The notes under the pieces: generated by a model
The model's database searches: none
What the model was told of the DNA's origin: nothing
The model's input: the letters and a program-made list of their open reading frames with translations, nothing else
Part shown: piece after piece, positions 1 through 12,179 of the stretch
Layout of the letters: each line of letters begins with the position of its first letter
How positions within the stretch are numbered: position 1 is the stretch's first letter
Origin: Calliopum simillimum
Lineage: Eukaryota > Arthropoda > Insecta > Diptera > Lauxaniidae
NCBI GenBank assembly: GCA_951812925.1
Contig: OX638372.1
Location: 86,883,058-86,947,057 of the forward strand
DNA: 64,000 bases
Direction of reading: 5' to 3'
Made by a program: the position numbers and the translations under genes

Positions 1-805
1 GTGGTCTGAAAAATGCAAACCCCGAAATCGTAGCTGATCATCCCCGCGAAATATCGTAAAAATACATATCCCATATAAAATTAAAAAAATGAAGAAAAAA
101 AAACAGAACAAACAAATATAAAAGTAGTTACATTTAATGTATTTTGCAATGCTGAATCTGAATCCGGCCTTAAAATTGCTATATCTCAGCCTAAATTGAG
201 ATATCTTAGCCTAAACAAGGAAAAAAGCCCGTTTTTGCTATATTTTTAAGCTATATAACTAGAATATAGAACATTCATACGCAGAATTCGATACATTATC
301 GGAAAGCTCCAATCTTTTTCTTTAAAATCACATTTAAATTATATCAATTGCTTAATTTTTCTCCGAAATATCGTAAACTGAAATAATGACAAAACACGTT
401 TTTTTGCACTTTTTTAACTTTTTAGGTTAGAATATCTCCGAGAAAAATAAAGATATCGACATTATTTGAATTAGGTTTAGAAGATTGATTAGAGCTTTCC
501 ATTTCTGCATCAGAATTTACGGATATACGTCCTGTTATATAGCTCCAAAACAGAGCAATAAAACATAGCATCGGCTTTTTTTCCTTGTTTTGGGTAAGAT
601 ATCTCAAAAACCGTATGAGAAACAGCAATTCTAAGGCCGGATTTGGATTCAGCATTGCAAAATACATTAAATATAGCTATTTTTATATTTGTTTGTTGCG
701 TTTTTTTTTAGATTTTTTTTTTCTTTTATATGGATTATGTATTTTTGCGATATTTCGCGGGGATGATCAGCTACGGTTTCGGGGTTTGCATTTTTCAGAC
801 CACTA
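1..805. repeat. Foldback (long inverted repeat) element, ~805 bp or more
   Basis: The first ~60 bases (starting GTGGTCTGAAAAATGCAAAC) reappear as reverse complement at about 746-805. The mirror continues inward with imperfect pairing to a centre near 400: the CATTTAATGTATTTTGCAAT stretch at ~130 pairs with the stretch at ~650. The left edge coincides with the window start, so the element may extend outside. Open frames here are by-products of the palindrome. Part of an arm (a GGATTCAGCA-type segment followed by an AT tract) resembles the arm at ~55.1 kb, so the two are probably one family. Confidence 0.8.
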
Positions 806-867
806 AACTAATACACAGATTTTCTCCACATAGCCAAAAAACCTATCGACTGTTTAAAAGCACCGTG

Positions 868-945
868 CGCAAAGAGATCAGTAACGGATCCGTAACAGAT
901 AGAAAAGCGGAGATATGAACCGTCTGGCACACTGGGTTACGAGAT
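868..945 (+). repeat. Short dispersed repeat shared with 34.1 kb
   Basis: A segment containing CAGTAACGGATCCGTAACAG, then AAAGCGGAGATAT and CCGTCTGGCACACTGGG, recurs in reverse complement at about 34125-34200 with few changes. It directly follows the foldback at 1-805 and may be an outer arm or a flanking element of the same kind. Confidence 0.6.
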
Positions 946-960
946 ATTGCATTTTTACTT

Positions 961-2688
961 AGTTTTTTGGCTTTCTATCAAAATATTTAATTTTTGCGTA
1001 CTAAAAAAATTATGATTAAAAATAGTTTAGAAGTTTCTCGTTTTATCAGGTAGTTGTTTTTGCTTATTTCTATAGTCGGCTTACGTTGGTTCCACCTAAG
1101 ATGATTCTGTTTCTGTGGAAATGTTTTAGTTTCTAGCATAAATATTATTATTCTTGAAAAATTTATCATCAACGTTTTTTTTTTAACTCTATAAAAATGA
1201 AAAGTGGAAATATTCCATTTTGATCCATTGAAATTCATGTATTTTATCAAAAAAATCCATTCCGTGAGGCGTTGACAGTATTCTAACTTTACTACATCAT
1301 ACTACAATTAGCAGCTATTACGTGTTGTTATTTTATTTTGTTTTTCTTCTGATAGTTAAACCAACATTTATTTCTAAAATTCCCATAAAATTTTTCCACT
1401 TTCATGTACATTTGTAGTAAGAGCAAAACTAGTGCACGGTAATGATGTTGCAATAATCATAAGTATGAAAACGTACTGTGGCTTAACAACTTCACTTCCC
1501 ATAAAATGAAAAACATAATTTTCTGTACAAAGTAGGTACATATTTGCTTAAGATGTTGTCATAATTTTTAGATCGCATGTCACTGGTTGGTTTTGTTGAT
1601 TTAATCACACAGTGCACATGTTGTAATTTACAAAAACAAAAAAATGTTTAACCTGTCTGGAAAATGTAAGACCACCACTGCGACTTTGGCGATTTTGTAG
1701 GAAATACAAAAGAAACAGGTAATTTTCATGCTTATATTTCTTTTATTGTGAAAATGTCAAGATTTTGCAATTTCCGGTTGTATTCACATGGTTTTATCTT
1801 TTCTTTACAATAGTAAAGACGCCAGTAGACAATAAGAACTAAGAATCTTGGATGACAATTTATTTACATAAATGTGAATGACATCGGAAAAAGCAATTAT
1901 CATTTTCGTCCGCCAGGTTGGAACACTAAAATCGGAAATTGTAGAAAAATCTTTCAGTATAGTTAGTGTTTATGTTTGAGTCTGAATAGATTATATCTGC
2001 AGCTAGTGGAAAATTTGAGTGTCAAAGATAATCGAGGCCATAGGTCACGAAAATCAGATTTTGTAAATATTTCGCTAACGGTTACTTCTGCAGAAAAACT
2101 ACGCTCAATAATTTTTAAGCTTAGAAAATTTTACTTATTGATGAAAAACGAGCTACAAGACTTTCCTTAAAAAAATGAACCCATCATAAGTAGAGCACGT
2201 GATTATATTCGTAAAGTTCCTCTTACTTTTTATCGTAAAATATGTACATATTCTTCAAAAACTGACTCGTAGTCGTTTCCATGCGTTGTGCTGCTCTTGA
2301 CACACGCTGTCACTTACCACAATATTTATTTATAACTTTAGTATTTTAACTAATCATTTAAATGGGCTAAATATAAATTTATAAAAATAAATTAAAGTCA
2401 ATTGAATTGAGTGAAGAAGTAAAGTAGGGACTTTAAATTGTTGCCCTAGCAAGCGTGCCAAAAGTACGAACTGACAGTAAAAACAGCAGGAATGTTTTTT
2501 ATATTCTCCTCAGTTTGCTAACTTGAGAAGGCAATGAACTTATGAATTAAATAATATTAAGTGGTTGCATGACATTTTATTGTACAACGGATTATATGCA
2601 ACTAAAAAGTTACTTAAATCATCGTTAAATAATAGTACGGTTTTGTAGTTATAAGTTCTTGATATTTTTTGCGAAATAAATACTTTAT
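961..2688. other. AT-rich DNA without recognised features
   Basis: Both strands were read. No convincing exon, RNA or transposon was recognised. Frames at 987-1250 (-) and 1976-2170 (+) show no family resemblance and are probably chance. Confidence 0.5.
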
Positions 2689-2895
2689 TTAAAGTGTAAG
2701 GTATGAAATATTTCGCTCAAAGTACTGCCCATCATTTGGCATTACTTGCTCCCAACTTTCTGACAGTATTTGAATTCCACATTGAAAAAAGATTCGTCTT
2801 TTGAAGCTATGCAAGAATCGATCCATTTTTGGTATTTTCATAAGAATGCAAGCGCTACTTAGCCAACAAGTGATAACACTGTCCGACAGTTTCAA
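2689..2895 (-). pseudogene. mariner transposase, C-terminal remnant
   Basis: The minus-strand frame ends with FFQCGIQ, then SWEQV, then NDGQYFE and a TAA stop. That is the layout of the C-terminal end of mariner transposases (a GI..L...W..V...G.YFE tail). Only the last ~40 residues are recognisable and no catalytic region is present. A mariner-like helix-turn-helix piece lies on the same strand at 5820-6056. The two may be the ends of one copy split by the repeats between them, but this is inference. Confidence 0.5.
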
Positions 2896-2929
2896 ACTTT
2901 GTGTAAATTACATGAGAAAATCAAAAAGT

Positions 2930-3890
2930 TTCTAAAAATAGACGTTAAAAAAAAATATCCGTATCGCGTCGTTTTTCTCCAGCAAGTCAGATTTTTTTTT
3001 TAATCGATTTTTCAAGTTTTTAAGTCCACTGTACATAAAAATCAAAATTAACGCATTCTTGTGTTAAATCGATGAATTTAACTGTATGATTCTTACATCT
3101 GAGGTGTATCATGTGTTCAGCAAACTTATTTAGGATATTGCAAGGAATATTTTTAAAGAAAATTTTTAACTTCTACATCCCCCACACATGGGTAATTTTT
3201 ACTATTTTCTCGAAAAGGTACAAAAATGACACATAAAACAGGCGAATATTGAGTCAGTATGTAGGTATTAAAGAAATATTTGCTATAAATTTTCACTGTT
3301 AGTTGCTGAACACTAAAAAGTCAAAATTTCATCCAGAAAGCAAAAAAAATCGTTAAAATCAATTAGGACTCCTTACAATCAACTACGTTTTGGATAAAAC
3401 TCGTTGTCACAAGATCATAACGAAATCACACAAGGAACATCTACCTAGAACGCATTAACACATTATATTCTGTGTTTATGTGTCTTTTTGACCTCTTTTC
3501 TAAAAATTGATTTATAAAAGGTTAAAATTTTCTACAAAATTATTTTACGGAAAATTTTACTAGGAGTTACTTAAGACGAAAAATTCTTAGAACTTAAGGA
3601 AAATGCGTCAGAAATGTAATAAATTAGTAAAGTGATAAGTCCTAATTTAGGCAGGATAGTTGTCCACACTAGCCCCGTATAAGGGGATAGTGTGGACAAA
3701 TGTAAGCTCTTTTCAAAATGATTTAATAAAGCATTTATGAAAACAAAAAATGATATATTTACATATATGATTTTGTAATTATATAAAAATTGTCCACACT
3801 AGCCCCCCCTCCCCTACATACTGGCTCAATATTCCCCTGTTTTAGGTGTAATTCTTGTAAATTTTCGAAACATGAATATTTGATATTGCG
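2930..3890. repeat. Foldback element related to the one at 53.8-55.2 kb
   Basis: About 3170-3330 is, as reverse complement, a diverged copy of about 54510-54690. The stretch 3390-3640 matches about 54240-54480 in direct orientation. A second, plus-oriented copy of part of the first segment (CATACTGGCTCAATATTCCC) occurs at about 3820-3885, so this piece is itself flanked by inverted arms. No coding sequence was recognised. Confidence 0.6.
3660..3805. repeat. Small hairpin: TTGTCCACACTAGCCCC repeated and inverted
   Basis: TTGTCCACACTAGCCCC at 3660 is followed within a few bases by its near-perfect inverse (AGGGGATAGTGTGGACAA), and the direct form appears again at ~3788 just before a C-run. The result is a tight hairpin and a wider inverted pair around an AT-rich spacer. 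It may be a minimal MITE nested in the larger foldback. Confidence 0.6.
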
Positions 3891-4009
3891 GGCTTTAACG
3901 TTAAGGATTATCGCCAGTCATTATTCGGTGCAAAATTTTCCTTTTCTGTCGTTGATGCAGCAGGGCGACGTCTCTCGGCTTCAGCTCAAATAGGACACAA
4001 TAACCGTTG

Positions 4010-4100
4010 CTTTTGTATCATTCCTGAGGTTGCGATCAGAGAGCTCGCTATTGGCAAATTTGCGCTCAAAGTAACGCTTTAGACTTAAAACAGTACAGAA
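4010..4100 (+). repeat. Short repeat similar to part of 5930-5990 (inverted)
   Basis: GCGATCAGAGAGC followed shortly by TTGCGCTCAAAG occurs here on plus. A similar arrangement occurs in reverse complement at about 5930-5990. No further meaning is assigned. Confidence 0.35.
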
Positions 4101-4171
4101 CGATTTTTCTGAAAAATGGCAACTCGATCATAATGAAAGCGCTGCGATGCTAGAATTAAAATGAAAACAAA

Positions 4172-5734
4172 ACTAATACGGGTGTAACCTTTGCCCTGGC
4201 CAAACATAAAAACCCTACACTGGAGTATTTTGAATATTTTGATTATATGGAAGATGCCACGTCTTCTTGTCAGAGTTTACCCAGTTTTTGCAGTGTCCCT
4301 GCGGGTAAGGGGTCAGAATATGCCCGAGGTAAGTATGCCTGTCGTAAAAGGCGACTAAAAGCGGGTGACCAGCCAGGGTGTGGAAGGGTGTAGCGTTGAA
4401 CAGCGTTGCGCCTCGAAAGAAAAACCCACAATGCCCGTAACTGGCACTGACAAGGCGAGTCGATGCCGCCTTAAAATAAGCATCTTGTCGAAATCCTGAA
4501 GCGTCTGATCCAGAGTGGGCGGCTCCCAGGTCAGCGTCTGTTCCAGATTGGGTGGCTGAAATTAAAAGTGAATTCGGCCACTATATTTGCAGCGCTTGCC
4601 GGATCCAGTTTTAAGCTTATAACTTACTGCGTGGGGCGTTGCCGAGAAGATTATACTAATGAATCATGGATCGAAAAACGATGGAAAATAACTCTTCAAG
4701 TGGTACCCACCAGAGTGTGGTTAATCCACATGCCTCGGCAGCATGCACATCGGATTTGGAGATGCAAGAAACATGCATAGTTAGGAATGATTCTCCTATA
4801 ACTGGAACCAATATGGTTTCTCAAAATTTTAAAATCCTTTCGATGAAAACTCGAACACGCATCAAGAGATCAAAGTCATCGCAAGGGATCGTGACAAATG
4901 AAGAGATTTCATATTGGCCCTATGCTCCTCCTAGGAGTTAAAGGAGAATACATACATTCATACATATCTCCGAAAACGTTTTCAGCGAAGCGTTTTGAAG
5001 CTTTTTCTTATATGGGAGGTGCCGCGCCCTCTCGTCCGAGTTCGTCTAGCTTTAGCTAAAAGTATTCATTTATAGTCCTTAGTATTTCTGTGAAATTTAG
5101 TTAGACTATCTCAAAAAACTCTTTCAGTATTGCATTTTCAAACTTTTGTTTATATAGAAGGTGTCACGCCCTCTTGTCCGATTTGACCCAGTTTTTGCTC
5201 TGAGCTTGCATTTATAGTTCTTAGTGTCTGAGTAAAACTTAGTTCGATTATCTCAAAAAATTCTTTCAGCATAGCGTTTTGAAGCGTTTTCTTATATGGG
5301 AGGTGCCATGTCCTCTTGTCCGAACTCGCCCAGTTTTTTCTCAGAGTTTATGCTTACAATTTATAGTATTTATGTGTATTTTGGTTGGATTGTCGTGAAA
5401 AATACTCCTAGAGCTGCATTTTGAATATGTTTTTTGTATGGGTAGTAGGCGTGTCCGTTGACCGATTTCGCTCGTTTTCAACCCCGCGAGCTTACTTTTG
5501 CGACAAAGGCAGTATATACCAAATTTCATCTAATTATCTTGCTTAGTTTTCCGTAAAAAATATTTCCACGCAAACCCAGCCTGCCTGCCAGCCAGACAGA
5601 CGGACATGGCTATATCGACTCAGGAGGTGACGCTGATCAAGAATATACATACTTTTCTATATCTGCCACGCCTCCTTCTCTGCGTTTCAAACGGAAGGTC
5701 AAAGTGAATATACCCTGGGTGTAGGGTATAAAAA
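4172..5734 (+). mobile_element. INE-1/DINE-1-like (Helentron-derived) element, copy A
   Basis: It starts with an ACTA(G)TA..GGGTGTA block followed by GGCC..GGCCAAACAT and a CCCTACACTG.AGTATTTTG block. It then carries several ~160-190 bp internal units (GGAGGTGCC.CGCCCTCTTG ... CAGAGCTTGC ... ATCTCAAAAA). It ends in CAGACAGACGGACATGGCTA, a TCGACTCAGG block and ATACCC.GGGTGTAGGGTAT. Read in reverse, that end resembles the start of Drosophila INE-1/DINE-1 (subterminal TATACCC, a GATCAAGAATATA block, GACGGACATGGCTA). It is non-autonomous and has no coding capacity of its own. A foreign segment interrupts it at 4292-4963. Confidence 0.75.
4292..4963 (+). mobile_element. Non-LTR retrotransposon 5' fragment nested in copy A
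   Basis: This block is clearly more GC-rich than its surroundings. It begins CCCTGCGGGTAAGGGGTCAG and continues with AGTATGCCTGTCGTAAAAGG, a conserved-looking leader I associate from memory with dipteran LINE 5' regions. A plus-strand open frame at 4666-4941 (91 codons, MDRKTMENNS..., Ser/Thr-rich with a basic patch near residue 60) would fit the start of an ORF1, but no domain is visible. Host-repeat sequence resumes at about 4964, and about 80 bp of the host unit is missing at the junction, so the insertion is not clean. The clade is unassigned. Confidence 0.45.
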
Positions 5735-5819
5735 CAAGTGACAATGAATGTCATCTTCCGTTTTCTTTGCTTTGCTTTCATTTTATTTTCTAGTTAAAAA
5801 CGAAATAAAGAAAAACAAA

Positions 5820-6056
5820 TTAATTTTTCTGTCCAATGAATGCAAAAGAGAGAGATGCAGGATATATCCGACGTGCCCACTGTGATCGCTTTACGCAAAT
5901 TGATCTTCGCCACACTTTGCTTTGAGCGCAACTTTGGTCAAAGCACGCTCTCTGATCGCGACCTAATGCTTCCAAGCGTTTCGAAACTGTTGAGTCATCT
6001 GCTTGTAATGATTTTCCAAGTTCAGTAAGCATTAAACATTGGTGTACATTAAGCAA
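5820..6056 (-). pseudogene. mariner-like transposase, helix-turn-helix remnant
   Basis: The minus-strand frame contains TELGKSLQADDSTVSKRLEA, which resembles the second helix-turn-helix of mariner transposases just before the usual ...G..W.P.EL linker. After that the reading loses resemblance, so only about 30 residues are supported. It is on the same strand as the mariner C-terminal remnant at 2689-2895 and lies upstream of it in reading direction, which is consistent with one copy split by nested repeats. Confidence 0.45.
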
Positions 6057-7577
6057 TCTCTTCGGTACCCAAGAGCATTTTTAATTTCTAAGACCAAAAT
6101 TATTACTTTTAAGCGCCGAAGCCTATCTCTACACATCATTTCCGACATTTTGAGAAATTAAAGCAACAAATTATTCAAAAATATATTGGTGAAAAAATGC
6201 GAATAGTGTTGTGATATGGTTAACAACAAACCAACCCTCAGAAAAAAACCAAACGACCCAGTGGAAACGCTGTAGGTTCAATCAATTTCTCAATAAAAAA
6301 GAAAACCTTAGGTTTCGAAGTGTTTAAATTTGAAGTTATTTTGGCACTTTCGATTACTTCGGATTCTACAGTCGATAATGACTATTTTGGTGTGTTTTGT
6401 TTTGGTAGAACTATGAGATTAGTATATACTCCGTAGAAACTATTATATCATTTTCTCGAAAGATGCCTTCTAAAGATTTTAAAAATCGTTTTAACAAATC
6501 TATTACCATGCAGAAATCGGATGGCGTAAAAAACTCCGAGGTAATCGAAAGTAACAAATAACCTCAGATTGGAACACCATAATATAGGAACATATTAGAC
6601 ACTTTACTAAAAAGATTGGTTTTGAAAAGAGATAAGAAAGTTGTTGATTTCTGAAGCTGACTGAAACAAAGAAATCCCTTTAAGTTGAATATACATATTT
6701 CGGTTTAAGATGCAGCGAATACAACCTACAACACAATCGCTGAACAAATTTATTAATTTATTTCAATTTGCCTTCCTTTGTCTTTCGTAGGCGTATCTAA
6801 TTGAAAATCTTTACGTCATAAAATCAAAAAATAAGAAATTAATAATAAAAAATTTTAATTTAGATCATTTCCAGTTGATTTCCTATGTCACTTTATGATC
6901 TCATTATCAAGTGCTACACTTAGATATACATACATACATACATACACTTAGATATAAAAATCGTAAAAAAACGCTTAAAAGATGCATAAACCCAACCTTA
7001 AAAGGCAGTAAAAAAACATAAATAAAAAAAAATATGGCGCTATTGTAACCGAAATATCTTCATTTTTGGCATTAAAAATATCGAATTAGTTAACACTACT
7101 TTTTTTTTTGCTTTTTTAATTTTTCGTCTTCAATAGCAATGATCATTTTTATTACATTTATTACTGATGCAAGCAGATTTTCATGATTTCTTGGCAAGCA
7201 CGAACTTTAAATTTGTGTTGCTGACTTAAAAATTAAAAAAAAAAAATAAAAAAAAAATCATAAAAAATATGTTACTGGTGGATGTGGGTTATTGTAATTT
7301 AAATGACTTTGTTGCTGTTGTTGTTATTTTTTGTTTTTAATTTCCCAAAAGAGCAAAAAACTGCAATGCAATGAAGTCATACATTTTGAGCAAACCCAAA
7401 GAACGGTCTTCAGTTTGAGGTCATGTTTTATAATTGACCTCAATGAAAGTTTAAAGTTGAACATAATTGAACATATGCTTCGAAAGTGTAGTGAACTTAT
7501 TGTTTGTACTATGTTTCTTCTTTAGTGGGACCGAGATTTGATATATGTACTTCATTCATCATATTTTTATGCATATC
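6057..7577. other. AT-rich non-coding DNA with a CATA microsatellite
   Basis: No gene was recognised. A short (CATA)n tract lies at about 6929-6950. The open frame at 7331-7525 has no family resemblance. Confidence 0.5.
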
Positions 7578-8300
7578 AGGACTGTCCCAGAAAAATTTGA
7601 TACTTTTGTTTCTTATGATTATGATTTATTTGGTCATCGTGTAGGTGGTAATTTGGGTGCTTTTTTTTCGATATAATATGACGATTAAAAAAACATTTAA
7701 CACTTGGTCAACAAACTCCAAACGATGAAGACGTCGAGCAATCAAGAAAAAAGGTGCGAAGTCATTTTATCTACCTACCTGAAAAAAACAGAATTTAATT
7801 ATTCACCTATGGCTAAAAAAATAGGTGCAGCAAAAATCACTGTCTAAAGGGTTATTTTGAGTTATAGAAAGATCAACTCATTGTGTGAAAAAAGGGATCA
7901 AGTAAAAAAGCCGATATAGATCCACGGTTTGTGCAGAAAGTAAAGCGCGTTTTTATGAAGAATCCTAACGCTTCAGTACGAGACATGGCTGCCGGGGCAA
8001 TGTCATATACAAAGACTAAAGAAAAAAAGTAAGTTGATGACCTACAGAGTTGAATAAGCACCAGACCGTTCCGATGAAAAGCAGTTAGAGCCTCAAAAGC
8101 GAGCTTGAAAGTTATATGACGGTTACCTGACTAAATTTGACAGCTGCATAATGGACGATGAAACATACGTTAAGGCAGATTTTAAACAGCTACCAGGACA
8201 CAAGTTTTATACCTGTTTGGAGAAGGGGCACGTACAGAGCAAGCTTAAAGAGAAGAATATCACAAAATTGCCCAGAGCTTCGACCTATTGAAAAATACAA
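7578..8300 (+). mobile_element. Tc1-like element, internally deleted copy
   Basis: It begins with AGGACTGTCCCAGAAAAATT, the same terminus as the complete copy at 14708-15964, and stays alignable with it. A possible start ATG is kept at 7724 (it reads ATA in the other copy). The reading is then broken by frameshifts and stops. Near 8150 the DDE-T-Y-V-K-A-D block of the transposase is followed by a few dozen codons and then jumps directly to PELRPIEKY, a motif that in this family lies much further downstream. This copy therefore lost the middle of the catalytic domain. The 3' inverted terminus was not found, and the element fades out after about 8300. Confidence 0.75.
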
Positions 8301-10764
8301 TTTTCCAATTTGTGAAATTTTTAAAAAAAAAATTCTCGATAAATAACAAAAACTTTTTGAGTACAAAACAGAAGAGTCTAAATGATAAAGACGAACTAAC
8401 AGAGATAATCGATGTGAAAATACAAAATTCAAATTTTTTGTGAATCGGCCGATTCATATTTATTTTGATTAGGTGGACCATCATTAGTAAAAAAAATTAT
8501 TTTTATTTTTTTCGATCGTGTAGTGTTGCCGTATTTGAAAAAACTATATAACCAAATCTTTAGTAAGCCAATGTTCGAATTCCACTCAAAATTTCGATGA
8601 TTTTCTGAATCTTTCTCAAACCCGTTAACATTTTCTAAACAAATAAAAATTACTGATTGTTATGAAAATTTTTTTGGTATTGATCAAATCATTCTCAGAA
8701 ACAAAATGTTTGTACAAATGCATTATTTCCTTTGCCTTTCTTAAGTAACATGAGTTTCACAAAGAATCTCAGTGCTTCCTTAATTTTTTCTCCAATTTCA
8801 TCCTAATACATAAAATATTGTGATTATGCCGAAAAATACAAAACAATAAAATATTCACCATACATGGTAAAGTAGATTTTACCATGATAAACCTCCAAAA
8901 TCTCAGATAATACTTTTACATAAAAGTACCTATAGTACCATGAAATATTTACCTTTCTGCATATGTTATACCAAACAATGGATGATAAACTCTAAAATAA
9001 ATTAGATAATGAAGTCTTAAAAAATAAACAACTTCAAGATAGTCTCGTACAATACTTGTATACATACATTTGTACCTATGTAAGTATATACAATGTAGGT
9101 ATGTAAAATGATAACAAAATTCCACTTGTATTTTCGGGTACTGGGTCAAACTATGAATACGTAATTATAAAGAAACAATAAAAACGCACTTATTTGTCAA
9201 AAGTAGAAAACTTGTTAAGAAATGAAAAAAAAAGACAACAACACAAACACAAAAACTATGGACATACATACAAGCCGAATATAAAAATTGAGATTTATAG
9301 GTTAAGCAATTAATTCAAACGTACGCACAATCCAAGCGTAATTTCATTGCAATTTATTAATTCATTAAAAAAATTTTAAAGTTTGCTTGGTGGATACTTT
9401 GAAAATAATTTTTTTGATTGAAAACTGTCAACAGAAGGTTTTCTTAAATAAAACTGTGCTCTGAGCATTTGTTGTAGTCCATATCTACTTGCTTAAGGCG
9501 ATATTGTTGGTTTTTTCTTGGCTACGCACAAATCGATTTGGCTAACCATTTGAAGAGCTTTTTGATTTGCATTAAAAATTTTAGTTGGTTTTAAATAGAC
9601 CAGATGGATAACTAAGTTAACGTCAGCATGTCAATGCTATTTTAGCATTTTTAATTTTAGTAAGCATATAATTATATGCATAATAAATTATAATTATCAT
9701 ATTATTATATGTGGAAAAGGTACCTTATCTTCACAAAATAAAAAACCGTGTTTTTACGTTTTCTAAAAATACATTCAGTATTGAATAAAATGACACCTCG
9801 ATGAAATCGATTTAAATCGTAGAATGAAAAACTCAAGTTCAAAGTTTGTCAATTATCAATTTTTATAGGGTAGAGGTTCAGTCAGTCCGCTTTTATTGGT
9901 ATTTGTAATTCGATTATCGACCTCAAATCAGTTGTAAAATGTTCAGAACATGTCTAAGCACTGAATTCTACCTTAAACTGAAAACCGGTAAAATTGGCAC
10001 TATCTCTTATTTTTCGCTGCACTGCTAAATTTTGTGAGCGAAGATAAGGTGCATTTTCCACTGGACGGTCACATACAGTAGGTCAAAGCCAGACTCGAAC
10101 ACCAAAGATACTATTTTTTTTTTCAATGCCCCAAAACTAAGTGCGCAAAAATAATTTAAGAAACTTGAAGTAGATTTTCAAATAGCCTATTTAAACCTTC
10201 AGTTTTAACAAAAAGCCAAACTTCAAATTTTCAGTTTTTTTTGAAAATAAATAAAGCATAATAAAATCAAGCATATTCACTGCCAAAGCCAAACTCGTAC
10301 ACCTTAACAAAATGATAATTTGTACATGAGTTTAGTATTTAGTGTACATTATTTTGTTTTTATTTGTCATGTTTATTCCTTTAGGCATCCTTTGAATTAG
10401 CTTTTCACAATAGCTCGGATAAATTTTTTCCCATTGTCATGAATACCCTTTTCAGTTCAGTTTTTGAAGAAATATTGTGCTGGCAAACTTTTGCATCCCG
10501 ATAATTCCACAAGATTATATTAAAATGTATATGTGAAAAAAATTCCAGTCGGAAAATGTACAATGCCTGCTGATAAAAATGCCTTTTTTCTTACTTTCTT
10601 TAAGATCTTTTAAACATGCTCCAATGCCTTCCAGAAACTGGTCTATTAGAAAGCATAACACTTGCTTCATTGCTCCCTTCTTTGTGTAGGCAGGCGTGAC
10701 AGGTCGTGGTGCTCACAGACATCATGTGTTAAAAATATAAAGAAAGAAGGGAATTTGGCATGCC
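8301..10764. other. AT-rich DNA, no gene recognised
   Basis: Both strands were read and no exon was supported. One direct repeat (GCC.A.ACTCG.ACACC type) occurs at about 10085 and again at about 10284. Open frames at 8190-8484 (-) and 8949-9149 (-) look like chance. Confidence 0.5.
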
Positions 10765-10880
10765 AAAAAAACACTAACCAAGCGTTGTTAAACTCAAATC
10801 AGCAACGCAACGTAGTTGAAACAATAACGAAACGTGGTTAAATCCAAATCAGCTCATTTCAAAACAAAAAGACTTTCAGT
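10765..10880 (-). repeat. Fragment of the CAACG MITE (see 49894-50587)
   Basis: GCGTTGTTAAACTCAAATCA, AACGTGGTTAAATCCAAATC and CTCATTTCAAAACAAA correspond, in reverse complement, to about 50280-50400 of the MITE at 49.9 kb. Confidence 0.6.
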
Positions 10881-10971
10881 CAACATCCAACAAATGATGA
10901 CCGTGGCTGAGTTGCCAAATCTCTCAATATCAACAGAAAAAAATTTATTCAAAGCATAAAATTGAAAATAA

Positions 10972-12092
10972 ACTAGTAAGGGTGTATCCTTTGGCCCGGC
11001 CAAACATGAAATACCCTGCACTGCAGTATTTCGAAAATTTTGCTTATATGGGAGGTGCCACGCCCTTTTGTTCGAGTTCACCCAGTTTTTGCTCAGAGTT
11101 TACTTTTATAGTTCTTAGTGTCGGAGTGAAATTTTGTTGGATTCACCCAAAAAAATCTGTTGTAAAAGTGTAGCAAAATGCTGTATGTTTTACAGCATTT
11201 ACTTTCATATTTCATCCCATATCTTTTGCAGTTAATATTACAATTTTGTTGTACATTTGAAAAATTAGCTGTGAAAAATAAAATATTTGCTGTAAATTTC
11301 ACAACAAAAAAAAAATTATATCGATAATTTTAACAAATTTCTGGTAGAAATTATTGCATTTGCTGTAAAATTAACAATTAATTGTAAATTCGATTATATT
11401 AACTTTTAAATTAGCAAATCCACAGAGAATTGTAAAATCCACAACAAAACGTTGTTAAACCTACCGCAGCAATTTTTTTGGGTGTTATCTCAAAAACGTT
11501 TTAAGTATATACTTATACTATAGCTATAGCGCTTTGAAGCTTTTACTTATATGGGTGGTGCCACGCTCTCTTGTCCGTGTTTGTCTAGTTTTAGCTCAGA
11601 GTGTCCATTTATAGTCGACTAGTCCTTAGTATTCGAGTGAAATTTAATTAAATTATCTCAAAAAACTCTTTCAGTAAAGCATTTTGAAATGTAAGCTTAT
11701 ATGAGAGGTGCCACGCCCTCTTGTCCAAATCCACCCAGTTTTTGCTCAGAACTTGCGCTAACATATCATAGTAATGTGTATTTTAGTTGAATTGTCGTGA
11801 AAAATACTCCTAAAGTTGCATTATGAACATATTTTTTTGTATGGGCGGTAGGCGTGTTCGTTAATCGATTTCGCTAATTTTCAATCCCACGAGCTAATTT
11901 TGACTACGAAGGCACTGCACCAAATTTCATTGAATTATCAGTCAGCCAGCCAGACAGACGGACATGGCTATATCGACTCAGGAGGTGACGATGATCAAGA
12001 ATGTAGATACTTTTCTATACCTGTAACGTCTTCTTCTCTGCGTTACAAACGGAAGGACAAAGTGAATATACCCTGGGTATAGGGTATAAAAA
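10972..12092 (+). mobile_element. INE-1/DINE-1-like element, copy B
   Basis: It shares the start (ACTAGTAAGGGTGTA), the GGCCCGGCCAAACAT block, the GGGAGGTGCCACGCCC units and the GACGGACATGGCTATATCGA ... GGGTATAAAA end with copy A. The microsatellite near the end is reduced to two CAGC units. A 341 bp MITE interrupts one internal unit. There is no coding capacity. Confidence 0.8.
11144..11484. mobile_element. MITE with CACCCAAAAAAAT terminal inverted repeats, nested in copy B
   Basis: The left end CACCCAAAAAAAT and right end ATTTTTTTGGGTG are exact inverse complements. Removing the element joins GGATT to ATCTC, as in uninterrupted copies, and leaves only an extra TT, so the duplicated target appears to be TT. 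The interior is AT-rich, with several TGCTGTAAA/TTTACAGC motifs, and non-coding. Because it interrupts a known repeat, the boundaries are well defined. The superfamily is not assigned. Confidence 0.8.
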
Positions 12093-12179
12093 AGCAAAAA
12101 AAACTAACTTTCATGTTTTTTACTCTTTTGCCCATAACTTTTTTAGGGTCAGAAATAGGTAAAAATAGTGCGCAATACA

